The position numbers and the translations under genes are program-made. The notes under the pieces are model-generated. The model was not told the origin of the DNA. It worked only from the letters and a program-made list of their open reading frames with translations, and searched no databases. A DNA stretch of 32,484 nucleotides from Streptomyces sp. SID9727 (lineage in GTDB: Bacteria; Actinomycetota; Actinomycetes; Streptomycetales; Streptomycetaceae): the NCBI RefSeq assembly GCF_010550605.1, contig NZ_JAAGNI010000234.1, positions 1 to 32,484 on the forward strand, given 5' to 3'. This document shows positions 1-10,420 of this stretch, piece after piece. Positions within the stretch are counted from its first letter, which is position 1; each line of letters begins with the position of its first letter.

Positions 1-406
<406 letters not shown>

Positions 407-486
407 CTCAGTTGCTCGCGTCCACTGTGTTAGTTCTGAAATAACGAACAGCCGTGTTGTTGCCCGGTTGGTTCTAATTTCATAGT

Positions 487-605
487 GTTTCGGTGGTCAT
501 TGCGTTAGGGAAACGCCCGGTTACATTCCGAACCCGGAAGCTAAGCCTTTCAGCGCCGATGGTACTGCAGGGGGGACCCTGTGGGAGAGTAGGACGCCGC
601 CGAAC
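487..605 (+). rRNA. 5S ribosomal RNA
   Basis: A 5S rRNA gene about 80 nt after the 23S end, in the usual 23S-5S order. TTCGGTGG near the 5' end pairs with CCGCCGAA at 597-604 to close helix I (two positions are not perfect pairs). Loop sequences such as CCGAACCCGGAAG (527-539) and GGGAGAGTAGG (583-593) are typical of actinobacterial 5S. The exact ends are uncertain by 1-3 nt. The 23S-5S spacer (407-486) holds no other gene. Confidence 0.97.
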
Positions 606-617
606 TCCTTTTGGAAG

Positions 618-647
618 AGCCCCGTGCCCTTGTGGCACGGGGCTTTT
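618..647 (+). terminator. rRNA operon terminator
   Basis: A perfect 11-bp stem (618-628 with 634-644) encloses the 5-nt loop CTTGT and is followed by a short T run. It lies 13 nt after the 5S gene and ends the rRNA transcript. Confidence 0.9.
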
Positions 648-711
648 CTGCGTTTCAGCCCGGGGGTGCCCAACCCGTCCGGAGCAGCCGGCCCGAGCGG
701 CCCGGGTGGTT

Positions 712-739
712 TTGCATAACCCTCGGTTCAGGGTATGCT
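712..739 (+). promoter_or_regulatory. Probable tRNA-Thr promoter
   Basis: TTGCAT (712-717) and TATGCT (734-739) are separated by 16 nt and resemble principal-sigma-factor -35 and -10 hexamers. The -10 ends 26 nt before the mature tRNA. The pair lies after the rRNA terminator, so the tRNA probably has its own promoter. Confidence 0.6.
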
Positions 740-765
740 TTAGCTCGTTGCCGCAGGGCAGCAAG

Positions 766-838
766 GCCCCAATAGCTCAGTCGGTAGAGCGTCTCCATGG
801 TAAGGAGAAGGTCTGCGGTTCGATTCCGCATTGGGGCT
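766..838 (+). tRNA. tRNA-Thr, anticodon GGT
   Basis: A full cloverleaf folds: acceptor stem 766-772/831-837 (perfect 7 bp), D stem 775-778/787-790, anticodon stem 792-796/804-808 and T stem 814-818/826-830 with loop TTCGATT. The 7-nt anticodon loop ATGGTAA puts GGT at 799-801, which reads ACC and ACU threonine codons. The discriminator base is T838 and CCA is not encoded, as is common in actinobacteria. Confidence 0.97.
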
Positions 839-847
839 CAGAGAAGA

Positions 848-881
848 AAGAAAGGCCCCGCCTGTCGGCGGGGCCTTTCTT
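848..881. terminator. Bidirectional terminator between tRNA-Thr and osaC
   Basis: A 15-bp stem (848-862 with 867-881) encloses the loop TGTC. The arms are A/G-rich on the left and T/C-rich on the right, giving a T-containing tail in both directions. It lies 9 nt after the tRNA and 13 nt beyond the stop codon of the leftward osaC gene, so it can serve both. Confidence 0.85.
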
Positions 882-894
882 CATGTCCGGGGGC

Positions 895-3513
895 CTAGTG
901 GGGTTCCGGGACCCGCATCGTCAGGATGGCCATGTCGTCCGAAGGCGGCTCGGCGGCGAAGCGCTCGACGGCCCGGAGGATGCGTGCGGCCACCGCGCCC
1001 GCCGTAAGCCCTGTGCAGTGGGCGAGCACGTCCGCCAGGCCGTCGTCGCCGAGCATCCGCGTTCCCTCACGGCGTTCCGTGACACCGTCCGTCACGCACA
1101 GCAGGACATCGCCCGGCTCCAGCGTGAACGTCTGCTCGTACAGCTCCAGGTCCTCCATGACGCCCAGCAGCGGCTGGGGGTCCGCCGCCGGCTCCACCGA
1201 GCCGTCCTGGCGCAGACGCAGCGGCAGCGGGTGGCCCGCGCAGACGACCTTCAGGAGCGCGCTGCCGTCCTCCTGCGGCCACAGCTCGCCGTAGAGCAGC
1301 GTGAGGAAGCGGCTGCGGGTCCCCTCGTCGAGGATCGCGGCGTTGAGCCGCTCCAGGACCGCGGGGCCGCCGAAACCCTCCCGGGCCAGCAGGCGCAGGG
1401 CGTGGCGCGCGAGCCCCGTCACGGCCGCCGCCTCCGGCCCCGTACCGCAGACGTCGCCGATGGCGAACCCGTACGCGCCGTCGCGGATCGGGAACACGTC
1501 GTAGAAGTCGCCGCCGACCTCGTTGCCCTCGCCGGCCGCGCGGTAGATGACGTCCACCTCGACGTTGGGCACGGCCGGGAGGCCCGGCGGGAGGAGGCTG
1601 CGCTGAAGGGACTGGCTGATCGCCGTGCGCTCCGAGTAGAGGCGGGCGTTGTCCAGGGCCAGGGCGGCCCGGCGGGACAGGTCCTCGGCCAGCTCCAGGA
1701 TCTCCTGGCGGAAGTGGTCGTCGGACGGCTTGCCGAGCGTCAGCATGCCGATGACGCGGTTGCGGGCCACCAGGGGCAGGACGACGGTCTCGCCGCCCAC
1801 CGCCGCCGCGGTCGCCAGCGTCGTACGCGTGGTCGAGCCGAGGCCGCCCGGGTCGCCGATGCCGATGCTCCGCATCGAGGTCCGCAGCGCCGCCTCGTGG
1901 GCGGCCTGAGACGGAGCGGCCCACACCCGCGCCCCGGGGGTCCGTACGGGCTCCGGCGGAGGGATTCTGGTGAGCAGGCTCTTGAGCCCGTCGATGCGCT
2001 CCTCGTCCTCGTGCAGCACGTAGGAGAGCTCCGGGTCCGACGCCGGGTCGGCGATCGTGTAGACGGCGCACCACGTCGCCAGCGTCGGGACCGTCATCTG
2101 GGCCATCAGGGCCAGCGTCTGGTCCCGGTCCAGGGTGCCCGCCAGCAGGTCCGACGCCTCGACGAGGAAGGAGAGCGAGCCACGGCGCAGCCGCTCCAGC
2201 TCGCCCAGGCGCGCCGACTCGACCGCGAGGGCGATCCGGTCCGCGGCGAACTGCAGACGCAGCGCTTCCTCGTTGGAGTAGCGGCCGGCGCCCTCGGCCG
2301 CGACGCCCAGGGAGCCCGTGAGGCGCCCCTCGACCTTCAGCGGGACCGTGACCACCGAGCGCATGCCGGTGTTGCCGAGCAGCGGGACCGCGCCGGGGAC
2401 GGCGTCCAGGTCCTCGTGGACGGCGGGCATCCGGGCGGATCCGTACCGGCCGGTGCCGGCCTCGACGGGCACGCGGGCGAAGCGCTGACGGGCGGAGGGC
2501 AGGCCGGTCGTGGCCCGCACCTCGAGCTCGGTCTCGTCGTCCGTGGCCAGCAGGAGGAAGGCGGCGTCGGCGTCGAGCATGTCGCGCGCCCGCTCGACGG
2601 TGCGCTGGAGCAGGCCGTCGAGGTCGTCGGGGGCGGGGGAGCCGATGAAGACCTCGAAGGGGTCCGTCTTGCGGCTCTCGGCGGTGTCGGAGACCGGGGT
2701 GCGCGCGGGGGTCTGGAGAACCGCGCGCTCGTAGTCGCGCACCAGCAGGCAGACCGTGGACGGTTCGCCCTGAGGGTCCCGGACGCGCAGGTGGGAGCCG
2801 TAGACCGGGATGGTGCGGCCGTCGGCGCCCCGGATGCCGTAGCTGCCCTCCCAGCGGGAGAGGCGCAGGGCGTCCGCGATGCCGGTACTGGTGCCGGGGG
2901 TCTGCGGCCAGGCGGTGAAGTCGGCGAGCTGCTTGCCGGTGACCTGGTCCGCCGTGTAGCCGAAGAGGTACGCCGCGTCGTCGTTCCACGCGGCGACGGC
3001 GCCCTCGCTGTCGATCTGGACGACGGCGACCCTGACGCGTTCGTCGGTGACCGGGAGGAGCCCCACGGGCAGCAGCGGACCGGCCGAGCGGACGCCCACC
3101 GGGCGGTCGGGGAGGTCGAGCTGGAACCAGACGTGTTTGCGGGTGGGGGAGTACTCGACGCCCCAGCGGGAAGCGAGAGCCGCGCACAGCAGCAGACCGC
3201 GGCCGTTCTCGCTGTCGAGGCCGCCGAGATCGAGGCCCGCCGTCTGGAGTGGGATCTCCCGTTCCGGGTAATGGTCGGCGATCTCCACCCGGACGCCGTC
3301 CTCCGTGCGCAGACACAGCACGTCCGCGGCGGTGCCGGCGTGGATCACGGCATTGGTGACGAGCTCGCTGGTCAGGACGACGGCGTCGTCGACGACGTCG
3401 GTGTATCCCCAGCCCTGGAGCGTGTCGCGGACAAAGGCACGGGCCGTCGCGACGGAGCGCGCCACCGGTTCGAAGGTGGCAGCCGCACGCGCCGTGATCA
3501 CAGCACTCCCCAT
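895..3513 (-). CDS. osaC: OsaC-like RsbW/PAS/GAF/PP2C multidomain regulator
   Basis: An 872-residue cytoplasmic regulator combining an anti-sigma-type kinase with a PP2C phosphatase. In order: an RsbW-like GHKL ATPase (about 20-135, N-box SELVTNAVIHAG at 49-60, GRGLLL at 104-109), a PAS domain (155-262), two GAF domains (290-430, 445-625) and a SpoIIE/PP2C domain (650-868). The metal-binding acidic residues are present: D669 in GGDFYD, D687 in GDVCG, D809 in VTDG and D859/D860. The phosphatase is therefore predicted to be active. S. coelicolor OsaC, encoded next to osaAB, binds SigB and helps shut down the osmotic-stress response; that role is inferred here from domains and position. The gene is divergent from osaA. 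The ATG at 3513 has no good ribosome site; a GTG four codons later (3499-3501) follows GGGGAG and is a real alternative. Confidence 0.9.
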   Translation of the reverse strand: MGSAVITARAAATFEPVARSVATARAFVRDTLQGWGYTDVVDDAVVLTSELVTNAVIHAGTAADVLCLRTEDGVRVEIADHYPEREIPLQTAGLDLGGLDSENGRGLLLCAALASRWGVEYSPTRKHVWFQLDLPDRPVGVRSAGPLLPVGLLPVTDERVRVAVVQIDSEGAVAAWNDDAAYLFGYTADQVTGKQLADFTAWPQTPGTSTGIADALRLSRWEGSYGIRGADGRTIPVYGSHLRVRDPQGEPSTVCLLVRDYERAVLQTPARTPVSDTAESRKTDPFEVFIGSPAPDDLDGLLQRTVERARDMLDADAAFLLLATDDETELEVRATTGLPSARQRFARVPVEAGTGRYGSARMPAVHEDLDAVPGAVPLLGNTGMRSVVTVPLKVEGRLTGSLGVAAEGAGRYSNEEALRLQFAADRIALAVESARLGELERLRRGSLSFLVEASDLLAGTLDRDQTLALMAQMTVPTLATWCAVYTIADPASDPELSYVLHEDEERIDGLKSLLTRIPPPEPVRTPGARVWAAPSQAAHEAALRTSMRSIGIGDPGGLGSTTRTTLATAAAVGGETVVLPLVARNRVIGMLTLGKPSDDHFRQEILELAEDLSRRAALALDNARLYSERTAISQSLQRSLLPPGLPAVPNVEVDVIYRAAGEGNEVGGDFYDVFPIRDGAYGFAIGDVCGTGPEAAAVTGLARHALRLLAREGFGGPAVLERLNAAILDEGTRSRFLTLLYGELWPQEDGSALLKVVCAGHPLPLRLRQDGSVEPAADPQPLLGVMEDLELYEQTFTLEPGDVLLCVTDGVTERREGTRMLGDDGLADVLAHCTGLTAGAVAARILRAVERFAAEPPSDDMAILTMRVPEPH

Positions 3514-3855
3514 ATGGTGTCTCGTCGCTTCCCCGAGTCCGTGCCCGTTTCTCGCCGCTTCGATTCGCCTGCCAGGCTAGACGCTCCCCCCGGGCACCGG
3601 ATACACGAGGGCGGACTTCGGACAGGCCCGGGCGGGAACGGACGGATGACCGGACAGGATGGGCTTCCCCCCGGAGGGATGTGGGACAACCATGGGAGGT
3701 TCCACCCCGACCGGTTCCCGCCTGGTACGTTTCAACGATTTGACGTCCGCATGGTCACCCGTCGACGGTGGGCTGTGACGGTGAGCCGTGGAAGTTCTGG
3801 GCAAGCTCTCGGACGAGGTCCTAGCTAGATGGTCAACCCCTGCGGGAGGGACACG
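3514..3855. other. Divergent osaC/osaA intergenic region
   Basis: This 342-nt region separates two divergent stress-signalling genes and should hold both promoters. On the plus strand TTGACG (3740-3745) sits 18 nt before GACGGT (3764-3769), a plausible promoter for osaA. On the minus strand TAGCCT (complement of 3574-3579) could be a -10 for osaC, but no convincing -35 was found. An 8-bp palindrome CTAGCTAG lies at 3822-3829. No RNA gene or additional coding region was recognised. Confidence 0.5.
3740..3769 (+). promoter_or_regulatory. Candidate osaA promoter
   Basis: TTGACG-N18-GACGGT: the -35 matches 5 of 6 consensus positions; the -10 keeps only the A and final T of TANNNT. It lies about 90 nt before the chosen GTG start. 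Confidence 0.4.
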
Positions 3856-6800
3856 GTGGAGTCTGACGTGGCGGCGCGGGGTTCGGGTGCGCGCAGTAAG
3901 GGCGGTCAGTCCGTGAAGAAGCAGCGCAACGGAACCGTCGAGGTGGACGCGGCGGCGCTGCACAGACTGCTGGCCGGTCTGGTCGCCATGCGCGACGGCA
4001 ACTTCCGCAGGCGCGTCACGGTCTCCGGCGAAGGCGTGATGGCGGAGCTCGCCGCGGTCTTCAACGAGGTCGCCGACCGCAACGTGCACCTCACCGGCGA
4101 GCTGGCGCGGGTGCGGCGCGTGGTCGGACGGGAGGGCAAGCTCACCGAACGCCTGGAGACGGGTGCCTGCGAGGGTTCCTGGGCCGCTGCGATCGACGCC
4201 TCGAACGAGCTGGTGGACGATCTCGCCCGTCCGGTCTCCGAGGTGGGGCGGGTGCTGTCGGCGGTGGCCGACGGTGATCTCGAACAGCGGATGGAGCTGC
4301 GCTCCCATACGGCGGACGACACGGTACGGCCGTTGCGCGGCGAGTTCCTGAAGGTCGCGCGCACCGTCAACAACCTGGTCGACCAGCTGTCGGCGTTCAC
4401 CGAGCAGGTGACGCGGGTCGCGGTCGAGGTGGGGACCGAGGGCAAGCTCGGCGGCCAGGCGCAGGTGCGCGGGATGTCCGGGTCGTGGAAGGACCTCACG
4501 GACTCGGTCAACACCATGGCGTACCGGCTGACCGCGCAGGTGCGCGACATCGCCCTGGTGACGACGGCGGTGGCCAAGGGTGATCTGTCGCGGAAGGTCA
4601 CCGTCCATGTGGCCGGTGAGATGCTCCAGCTGAAGAACACCGTCAACACGATGGTCGACCAGCTGTCCTCGTTCTCCTCCGAGGTGACCCGGGTCGCCCG
4701 CGAGGTCGGCACGGAGGGCGAGCTGGGCGGCCAGGCCGTGGTGCCCGGGGTCGCCGGGGTGTGGAAGGACCTGACGGACTCCGTCAACACGATGGCCGGC
4801 AACCTCACCTCCCAGGTGCGCGGCATCGCGGAGGTGACGACGGCGGTCGCCAACGGTGACCTGTCCCAGAAGGTCCAGGTCAGCGCGCGCGGCGAGGTCG
4901 CCCAGCTCGCCGAGACGATCAACCAGATGACCGAGACGCTGCGCACCTTCGCGGACGAGGTCACCCGCGTGGCCAGCGAGGTCGGCGGGCAGGGTGTGCT
5001 CGGCGGCCAGGCGCAGGTGCCGGGCGCTGCCGGGACCTGGAAGGACCTCACCGACTCGGTGAACACGGTCTTCCGGAACCTGACGACGCAGGTGCGCGAC
5101 ATCGCCCAGGTGACCACGGCGGTGGCCAGCGGTGACATGACGCAGAAGGTCACCGTCGACGTGGCCGGCGAGATGCTGGAGCTGAAGAACACCGTCAACA
5201 CGATGGTCGACCAGCTTCAGTCCTTCGGTTCGGAAGTGACCCGGGTGGCCCGGGAGGTCGGCGTCGAGGGCCGGCTCGGCGGGCAGGCCGAGGTGCCGGG
5301 TGCCGCCGGGACCTGGAAGGACCTCACGGACTCCGTGAACACGGCCTTCCGCAACCTGACCGGGCAGGTGCGTGACATCGCGCAGGTGACGACGGCCGTC
5401 GCCAACGGCGACCTGTCGCAGAAGGTCACCGTCGACGTCGCGGGCGAGATGCTGGAGCTGAAGAACACCGTCAACACGATGGTGGCGCAGCTCTCCTCCT
5501 TCGCCGATCAGGTCACGCGGATGGCCCGTGACGTGGGCACCGAGGGCCGCCTCGGCGGTCAGGCGCGGGTCGACGGCGTCTCCGGTACGTGGAAGGAACT
5601 CACCGACTCCGTCAACTTCATGGCGGGGAACCTCACCTCCCAGGTGCGCCAGATCGCGCAGGTCACGACCGCGGTGGCGCGAGGCGACCTGTCGCAGAAG
5701 ATCGATGTGGACGCGCGCGGCGAGATCCTTGAGCTGAAGAACACCATCAACACGATGGTCGACCAGCTCTCCGCCTTTGCCGAGCAGGTGACCAGGGTCG
5801 CCCGCGAGGTGGGTACGGACGGGCGCCTCGGCGGCCAGGCGCAGGTGCCCGGCGTGGCCGGTGTGTGGCGTGATCTGACCGATTCGGTGAACGGGATGGC
5901 GGGGAACCTGACCGCTCAGGTCCGTAACATCGCGCAGGTCGCCACGGCGGTGGCGCGCGGTGACCTGTCGCAGAAGATCGACGTGGACGCGCGCGGCGAG
6001 ATCCTGGAGTTGAAGAACACTCTCAACACCATGGTCGACCAGCTCTCGAACTTCGCGGAGCAGGTGACGCGGGTGGCCCGTGAGGTGGGCACCGAGGGGA
6101 TGCTGGGCGGTCAAGCCGAGGTGCAGGGGGTCTCCGGTACGTGGAAGGACCTCACGCAGTCCGTCAACGGCATGGCCAACAACCTCACCATTCAGGTGCG
6201 CAACATCGCCGAGGTGACGACGGCGGTCGCCAACGGTGATCTCTCCAAGAAGATCACCGTCGATGCCAAGGGCGAGATCCTCGAACTGGTGACGACGGTC
6301 AACACGATGGTCGACCAGCTGTCGTCGTTCTCCTCCGAGGTGACCCGGGTGGCCCGCGAGGTGGGCACCGAGGGCATCCTCGGCGGCCAGGCGCGGGTGC
6401 GCGGGGCGACGGGCATCTGGAAGGACCTCAGCGACAACGTCAACCTGATGGCCAACAACCTGACCAGCCAGGTGCGCAACATCTCCCGCGTCTCGTCCGC
6501 CGTCGCCAACGGCGACCTGACGAAGAAGGTCACCGTCGAGGCGCGCGGCGAGGTCGCCGAGCTCGCCGACACCGTCAACACGATGGTGACCACGCTGTCC
6601 TCGTTCGCGGACGAGGTGACCCGGGTCGCCCGCGAGGTGGGTACCGAGGGCGAGCTGGGCGGCCAGGCGCGCGTCCCGGGGGTCTCCGGTACGTGGAAGG
6701 ACCTCACCGAGTCCGTGAACTCGATGGCGTCCAACCTGACCGGCCAGGTGCGCCAGATCGCCGCCGTCACGACGGCCATCGCCAAGGGCGACCTGACCAA

Positions 6801-9312
6801 GAAGATCGACATCGATGCGCGCGGCGAGATCCAGCAGCTGAAGAACACCATCAACACGATGGTCGACCAGCTGTCCTCGTTCGCCGAGCAGGTGACCCGG
6901 GTCGCCCGCGAGGTGGGTACCGAGGGCCAGCTCGGCGGCCAGGCGCGGGTGCGCGACGTGGACGGCACCTGGCGCGACCTCACCGAATCGGTGAACGAGA
7001 TGGCCGGGAACCTGACCCGTCAGGTGCGGGCCATCGCCGCCGTGGCGACGGCGGTGACGCGGGGCGACCTCAACCTGAAGATCGACGTGGACGCGGCGGG
7101 CGAGATCCAGGCCCTCCAGGACAACATCAACACGATGATCGCGAACCTGCGCGACACCACCGCCACGAACAAGGAGCAGGACTGGCTGAAGGGCAATCTG
7201 GCCCGCATCTCCGGTCTGATGCAGGGGCGCCGCGACCTGGACGACGTCGCCTCGCTCATCATGAGTGAGCTGACCCCCGTGGTCTCCGCCCAGCACGGCG
7301 CCTTCTTCCTGGCCACGCCCACCGGTGAGACCGACGCGCTGGGCGCTGAGGCCGAGGGCGCGTACGAGCTGCGCATGCGGGGAAGCTACGGCTACTCCGC
7401 CGGCTCCATGCCAACGTCCTTCCGTCCGGGCGAGACGCTCATCGGCACGGCCGCCGAGGAGAAGCGGACGATCCAGGTGGACAACGTGCCGCCGGGTTAC
7501 CTGAAGATCTCCTCCGGGCTCGGTGAGGCGCCGCCCGCGCATGTGATCGTGCTTCCGGTGCTCTTCGAGGGCAAGGTTCTCGGGGTCATCGAACTGGCCT
7601 CGTTCCAGCCGTTCACGCACATCCAGCGGGACTTCCTGAACCAGCTCGCGGAAATGATCGCCACGAGCGTCAACACGATCAGCGTCAACACGACGACCGA
7701 GAAGCTGCTCGAGCAGTCGCAGGAGCTCACCGAGCAATTGCGGGACCGCTCGCAGGAACTGGAGAACCGGCAGAAGGCCCTCCAGGCGTCCAACGCCGAA
7801 CTGGAGGAGAAGGCCGAGCTGCTGGCCAGGCAGAACCGCGACATCGAGGTCAAGAACACCGAGATCGAGGAGGCGCGGCAGGTCCTGGAGGAACGCGCCG
7901 AACAGCTCGCGGTCTCCATGCGCTACAAGTCCGAGTTCCTGGCGAACATGTCGCACGAGCTGCGTACGCCTCTCAACTCGCTGCTCATTCTGGCCAAGCT
8001 GCTCGCGGACAACGCCGAGGGCAATCTCTCGCCGAAGCAGGTGGAATTCGCCGAGACGATTCACGGAGCCGGTTCCGACCTGCTCCAGCTGATCAACGAC
8101 ATCCTCGACCTGTCGAAGGTCGAGGCGGGCAAGATGGACGTGAGCCCGACGCGGATCGCCCTGGTCCAGCTGGTCGATTACGTGGAGGCGACCTTCCGGC
8201 CGCTCACCGCGGAAAAGGGGCTGGACTTCTCCGTACGGGTGTCGCCGGAGCTGCCGGCCACGCTGCACACGGACGAGCAGCGGCTCCTCCAGGTGCTGCG
8301 CAACCTGCTGTCCAACGCGGTGAAGTTCACCGACAGCGGGGCCGTCGAGCTGGTGATCAGGCACGCCGGCCAGGAGGTGCCGGACGCCATCCGCGAGCAG
8401 CTGCTGGAGGCCGGTTCGCTGCGGGACGCGGACGGCGAGCTGATCGCCTTCTCGGTGACCGACACCGGCATCGGGATCGCCGCCAGCAAGATGCGGGTCA
8501 TCTTCGAGGCGTTCAAGCAGGCGGACGGGACGACCAGCCGCAAGTACGGGGGCACGGGCCTCGGTCTGTCCATCAGCCGCGAGATCGCGCGGCTGCTGGG
8601 CGGCGAGATCCACGCGGCGAGCGAGCCGGGTCGCGGCTCCACGTTCACGCTGTACCTGCCGCTGCACCCGAGCGAACTCCCGCCGCAGGGCTACCCGCAG
8701 CTCGCTCCGGGACAGACCGAAGGCCCGACCGGCCCGACCGAGGGCGGCCGGGTGCCGGACCCCGCCCAGGCCGCCCCGCACCGCCGGCGCAAGGCCCTCG
8801 GGGGCGCGCGGCAGCAGCCCGCACTGCCGCCGCGTCCGGTGCCCGCCCCCGCCGCGCAGCCGGTTCCGGCCGCCGAGCCGGAGTCCTGGGCGGTGGCCGG
8901 TCAGGAGGAGCCGGAGACCCGCAGGACGTTCCGGTTCAGCGGTGAGAAGGTGCTGATCGTCGACGACGACATCCGCAACGTCTTCGCGCTGACCAGCGTG
9001 CTGGAGCAGCACGGACTGACGGTCCTGTACGCCGAGAACGGGCGCGAGGGCATCGAAGTCCTGGAGCAGCACGACGATGTGACGGTCGTACTGATGGACA
9101 TCATGATGCCGGAGATGGACGGTTACGCGACGACCTCGGCGATCCGCAGGATGCCGCAGTTCGCCGAGCTGCCGATCGTGGCGCTGACCGCCAAGGCGAT
9201 GAAGGGCGACAAGGAGAAGGCGCTCGAATCGGGTGCGTCCGACTATGTCACCAAGCCGGTCGATCCCGACCATCTTCTCTCGGTCATGGAAGGGTGGATG
9301 CGCGGGGAGTGA
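3856..9312 (+). CDS. osaA: OsaA-like poly-HAMP hybrid histidine kinase
   Basis: An 1818-residue soluble hybrid sensor kinase with no membrane segment or signal peptide. About 1,100 residues are HAMP-type modules: two divergent N-terminal units, then ten units of exactly 92 residues, each with a GDL core and a VGTEGxLGGQA linker. They are followed by a GAF domain (about 1130-1275), a coiled coil (1280-1355), HisKA with phospho-acceptor H1367 in SHELRTP, an HATPase with DTGIGI and GGTGLGLS, a Pro/Ala-rich linker (about 1610-1690) and a receiver domain with D1748 in [11 protein letters not shown]. The layout resembles fungal class III (Nik1) kinases. It matches S. coelicolor OsaA, partner of OsaB in osmoadaptation. 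The GTG at 3856 was preferred over an in-frame ATG at 3829 because GGGAGGG (3844-3850) lies 5 nt upstream of it. Structure and family are clear; the signal sensed cannot be read from sequence. Confidence 0.93.
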   Translation: MESDVAARGSGARSKGGQSVKKQRNGTVEVDAAALHRLLAGLVAMRDGNFRRRVTVSGEGVMAELAAVFNEVADRNVHLTGELARVRRVVGREGKLTERLETGACEGSWAAAIDASNELVDDLARPVSEVGRVLSAVADGDLEQRMELRSHTADDTVRPLRGEFLKVARTVNNLVDQLSAFTEQVTRVAVEVGTEGKLGGQAQVRGMSGSWKDLTDSVNTMAYRLTAQVRDIALVTTAVAKGDLSRKVTVHVAGEMLQLKNTVNTMVDQLSSFSSEVTRVAREVGTEGELGGQAVVPGVAGVWKDLTDSVNTMAGNLTSQVRGIAEVTTAVANGDLSQKVQVSARGEVAQLAETINQMTETLRTFADEVTRVASEVGGQGVLGGQAQVPGAAGTWKDLTDSVNTVFRNLTTQVRDIAQVTTAVASGDMTQKVTVDVAGEMLELKNTVNTMVDQLQSFGSEVTRVAREVGVEGRLGGQAEVPGAAGTWKDLTDSVNTAFRNLTGQVRDIAQVTTAVANGDLSQKVTVDVAGEMLELKNTVNTMVAQLSSFADQVTRMARDVGTEGRLGGQARVDGVSGTWKELTDSVNFMAGNLTSQVRQIAQVTTAVARGDLSQKIDVDARGEILELKNTINTMVDQLSAFAEQVTRVAREVGTDGRLGGQAQVPGVAGVWRDLTDSVNGMAGNLTAQVRNIAQVATAVARGDLSQKIDVDARGEILELKNTLNTMVDQLSNFAEQVTRVAREVGTEGMLGGQAEVQGVSGTWKDLTQSVNGMANNLTIQVRNIAEVTTAVANGDLSKKITVDAKGEILELVTTVNTMVDQLSSFSSEVTRVAREVGTEGILGGQARVRGATGIWKDLSDNVNLMANNLTSQVRNISRVSSAVANGDLTKKVTVEARGEVAELADTVNTMVTTLSSFADEVTRVAREVGTEGELGGQARVPGVSGTWKDLTESVNSMASNLTGQVRQIAAVTTAIAKGDLTKKIDIDARGEIQQLKNTINTMVDQLSSFAEQVTRVAREVGTEGQLGGQARVRDVDGTWRDLTESVNEMAGNLTRQVRAIAAVATAVTRGDLNLKIDVDAAGEIQALQDNINTMIANLRDTTATNKEQDWLKGNLARISGLMQGRRDLDDVASLIMSELTPVVSAQHGAFFLATPTGETDALGAEAEGAYELRMRGSYGYSAGSMPTSFRPGETLIGTAAEEKRTIQVDNVPPGYLKISSGLGEAPPAHVIVLPVLFEGKVLGVIELASFQPFTHIQRDFLNQLAEMIATSVNTISVNTTTEKLLEQSQELTEQLRDRSQELENRQKALQASNAELEEKAELLARQNRDIEVKNTEIEEARQVLEERAEQLAVSMRYKSEFLANMSHELRTPLNSLLILAKLLADNAEGNLSPKQVEFAETIHGAGSDLLQLINDILDLSKVEAGKMDVSPTRIALVQLVDYVEATFRPLTAEKGLDFSVRVSPELPATLHTDEQRLLQVLRNLLSNAVKFTDSGAVELVIRHAGQEVPDAIREQLLEAGSLRDADGELIAFSVTDTGIGIAASKMRVIFEAFKQADGTTSRKYGGTGLGLSISREIARLLGGEIHAASEPGRGSTFTLYLPLHPSELPPQGYPQLAPGQTEGPTGPTEGGRVPDPAQAAPHRRRKALGGARQQPALPPRPVPAPAAQPVPAAEPESWAVAGQEEPETRRTFRFSGEKVLIVDDDIRNVFALTSVLEQHGLTVLYAENGREGIEVLEQHDDVTVVLMDIMMPEMDGYATTSAIRRMPQFAELPIVALTAKAMKGDKEKALESGASDYVTKPVDPDHLLSVMEGWMRGE
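4417..7176 (+). repeat. Ten tandem 276-bp HAMP-coding repeats within osaA
   Basis: Ten consecutive units of exactly 276 bp (92 codons) start at 4417, 4693, 4969, 5245, 5521, 5797, 6073, 6349, 6625 and 6901. The period never shifts by a codon over 2,760 bp. Most units begin VAREVGTEG and contain GGQA, W(K/R)DL and VNTM. Unit 3 (VASEVGGQG) and unit 8 (KDLSDNVN) diverge most. Units 3 and 4, and units 5 and 6, are especially alike in their second halves, suggesting past duplication. Confidence 0.95.
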
Positions 9313-9381
9313 GCGCTCACTGAGAGAATCCATGAAGATGTGTTGTTCGTTGGTGTCCGAAGGCGTGTGGGAACGCGGATT

Positions 9382-9405
9382 GCGGGGAACCTTCTGGTCC
9401 CCCGC
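9382..9405 (+). terminator. Possible terminator or processing hairpin after osaA
   Basis: A 10-bp stem (9382-9391 with 9396-9405, one A.C mismatch) with loop TTCT lies 70 nt after the osaA stop. There is no T tract, which is not unusual in Streptomyces. It could separate osaA and osaB transcription or only attenuate read-through. Confidence 0.5.
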
Positions 9406-9557
9406 CACGTTTCCGGTACGTGCACAGTGACATCACGGTGACAGGGTGTGGTGACCGCCGGGGTGCGGCTACCATGACCGGCACAAGGACGGGCGGCGTA
9501 AGGGAATCGCCCCCCGGGGCGGCGCCCGGTGCAATTCCGGGGCGAGGAGGGCGGGCC

Positions 9558-10235
9558 ATGGTGCAGAAGGCCAAGATCCTCCTGGTCGATGACCGGCCGG
9601 AGAATCTGCTGGCGCTGGAGGCCATCCTCTCTGCGCTCGATCAGACACTGGTTCGGGCATCGTCAGGGGAGGAGGCGCTCAAAGCGCTGCTCACGGACGA
9701 CTTCGCGGTCATTCTGCTGGACGTCCAGATGCCGGGCATGGACGGTTTCGAAACCGCCGCGCACATCAAGCGGCGGGAACGGACCCGGGACATCCCGATC
9801 ATCTTCCTCACCGCGATCAATCACGGTCCGCACCACACCTTCCGGGGTTACGCGGCCGGCGCGGTGGACTACATCTCGAAGCCGTTCGACCCGTGGGTGC
9901 TGCGCGCCAAGGTCTCGGTCTTCGTGGAGCTGTACATGAAGAACTGCCAGCTGCGCGAGCAGGCGGCGCTGCTGCGGCTCCAGCTGGAGGGCGGCGGCCG
10001 GACGAGCGCCCAGCAGGACAGGGAGCCCGCCGGTCTGCTGGCCGAGCTCTCCGCGCGGCTCGCGGCCGTCGAGGAGCAGGCGGAGGCGCTGTCGAAGCAG
10101 CTCGACGACGAGTCCGCCGACGCGGGCGCGGTGGCGACGGCCGCCCATCTCGAACGGAAGCTGACGGGTCTGCGCCGCGCGCTCGACGCACTGGAGCCGG
10201 GCACCGGCGGGGCTTCGGCGGCTCTTCCCTCGTAG
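9558..10235 (+). CDS. osaB: OsaB-like response regulator (receiver + coiled coil)
   Basis: A 225-residue response regulator. The receiver domain spans about 5-125, with acidic pocket D11/D12, phospho-acceptor D55 in LLDVQMPGMDG, T85 and K108 (YISKPF). The C-terminal part (about 128-215) is Leu/Ala/Glu-rich and predicted coiled coil, with no DNA-binding domain visible. It more likely acts through protein contacts than as a transcription factor. It sits 245 nt after osaA; in S. coelicolor OsaB is the partner of OsaA and is required for growth and differentiation under osmotic stress. The ATG at 9558 was chosen because GAGGAGGG (9544-9551) is 6 nt upstream and the receiver fold begins directly after it; the open frame extends 46 codons further upstream but that sequence looks non-coding. 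Confidence 0.9.
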   Translation: MVQKAKILLVDDRPENLLALEAILSALDQTLVRASSGEEALKALLTDDFAVILLDVQMPGMDGFETAAHIKRRERTRDIPIIFLTAINHGPHHTFRGYAAGAVDYISKPFDPWVLRAKVSVFVELYMKNCQLREQAALLRLQLEGGGRTSAQQDREPAGLLAELSARLAAVEEQAEALSKQLDDESADAGAVATAAHLERKLTGLRRALDALEPGTGGASAALPS

Positions 10236-10236
10236 C

Positions 10237-10276
10237 GGCGCACCCGCCTTGTGTGCGGGGCGCCTTCGGGTGTGCC
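10237..10276 (+). terminator. Hairpin directly after osaB
   Basis: A 10-bp stem (10237-10246 with 10267-10276, one G.T wobble) encloses a 20-nt loop and begins 1 nt after the osaB stop. A second smaller stem (10310-10317 with 10324-10331) follows. Either could terminate osaB transcription; there is no T run. Confidence 0.4.
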
Positions 10277-10420
10277 CGGGCAACTGAGCGGTGGCCGAGG
10301 GGTTTCGGGGTGCCCTCGTCGGTGAGGGCGCGTCAGTTTCCGGCCCGCACGTGGCGACACGGACGGGTGAACCGGTACGCCCACCTGTTCACGGGCGTAG
10401 ACACCGGTAACCTCGGCACC

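Noticed and set aside
493..3828. A 1,111-codon plus-strand frame running from the 5S rRNA through the tRNA and opposite osaC
   Set aside because: It crosses two RNA genes and two terminators and is antisense to a gene with intact PP2C and ATPase motifs. The translation is Arg/Ala-rich without domains.
3577..9408. A 1,943-codon open frame on the minus strand opposite osaA
   Set aside because: It mirrors the GC-rich codon bias and the 276-bp periodicity of osaA. Its translation is a low-complexity Arg/His/Leu/Asp repeat with no domain, while the plus strand encodes a complete kinase.
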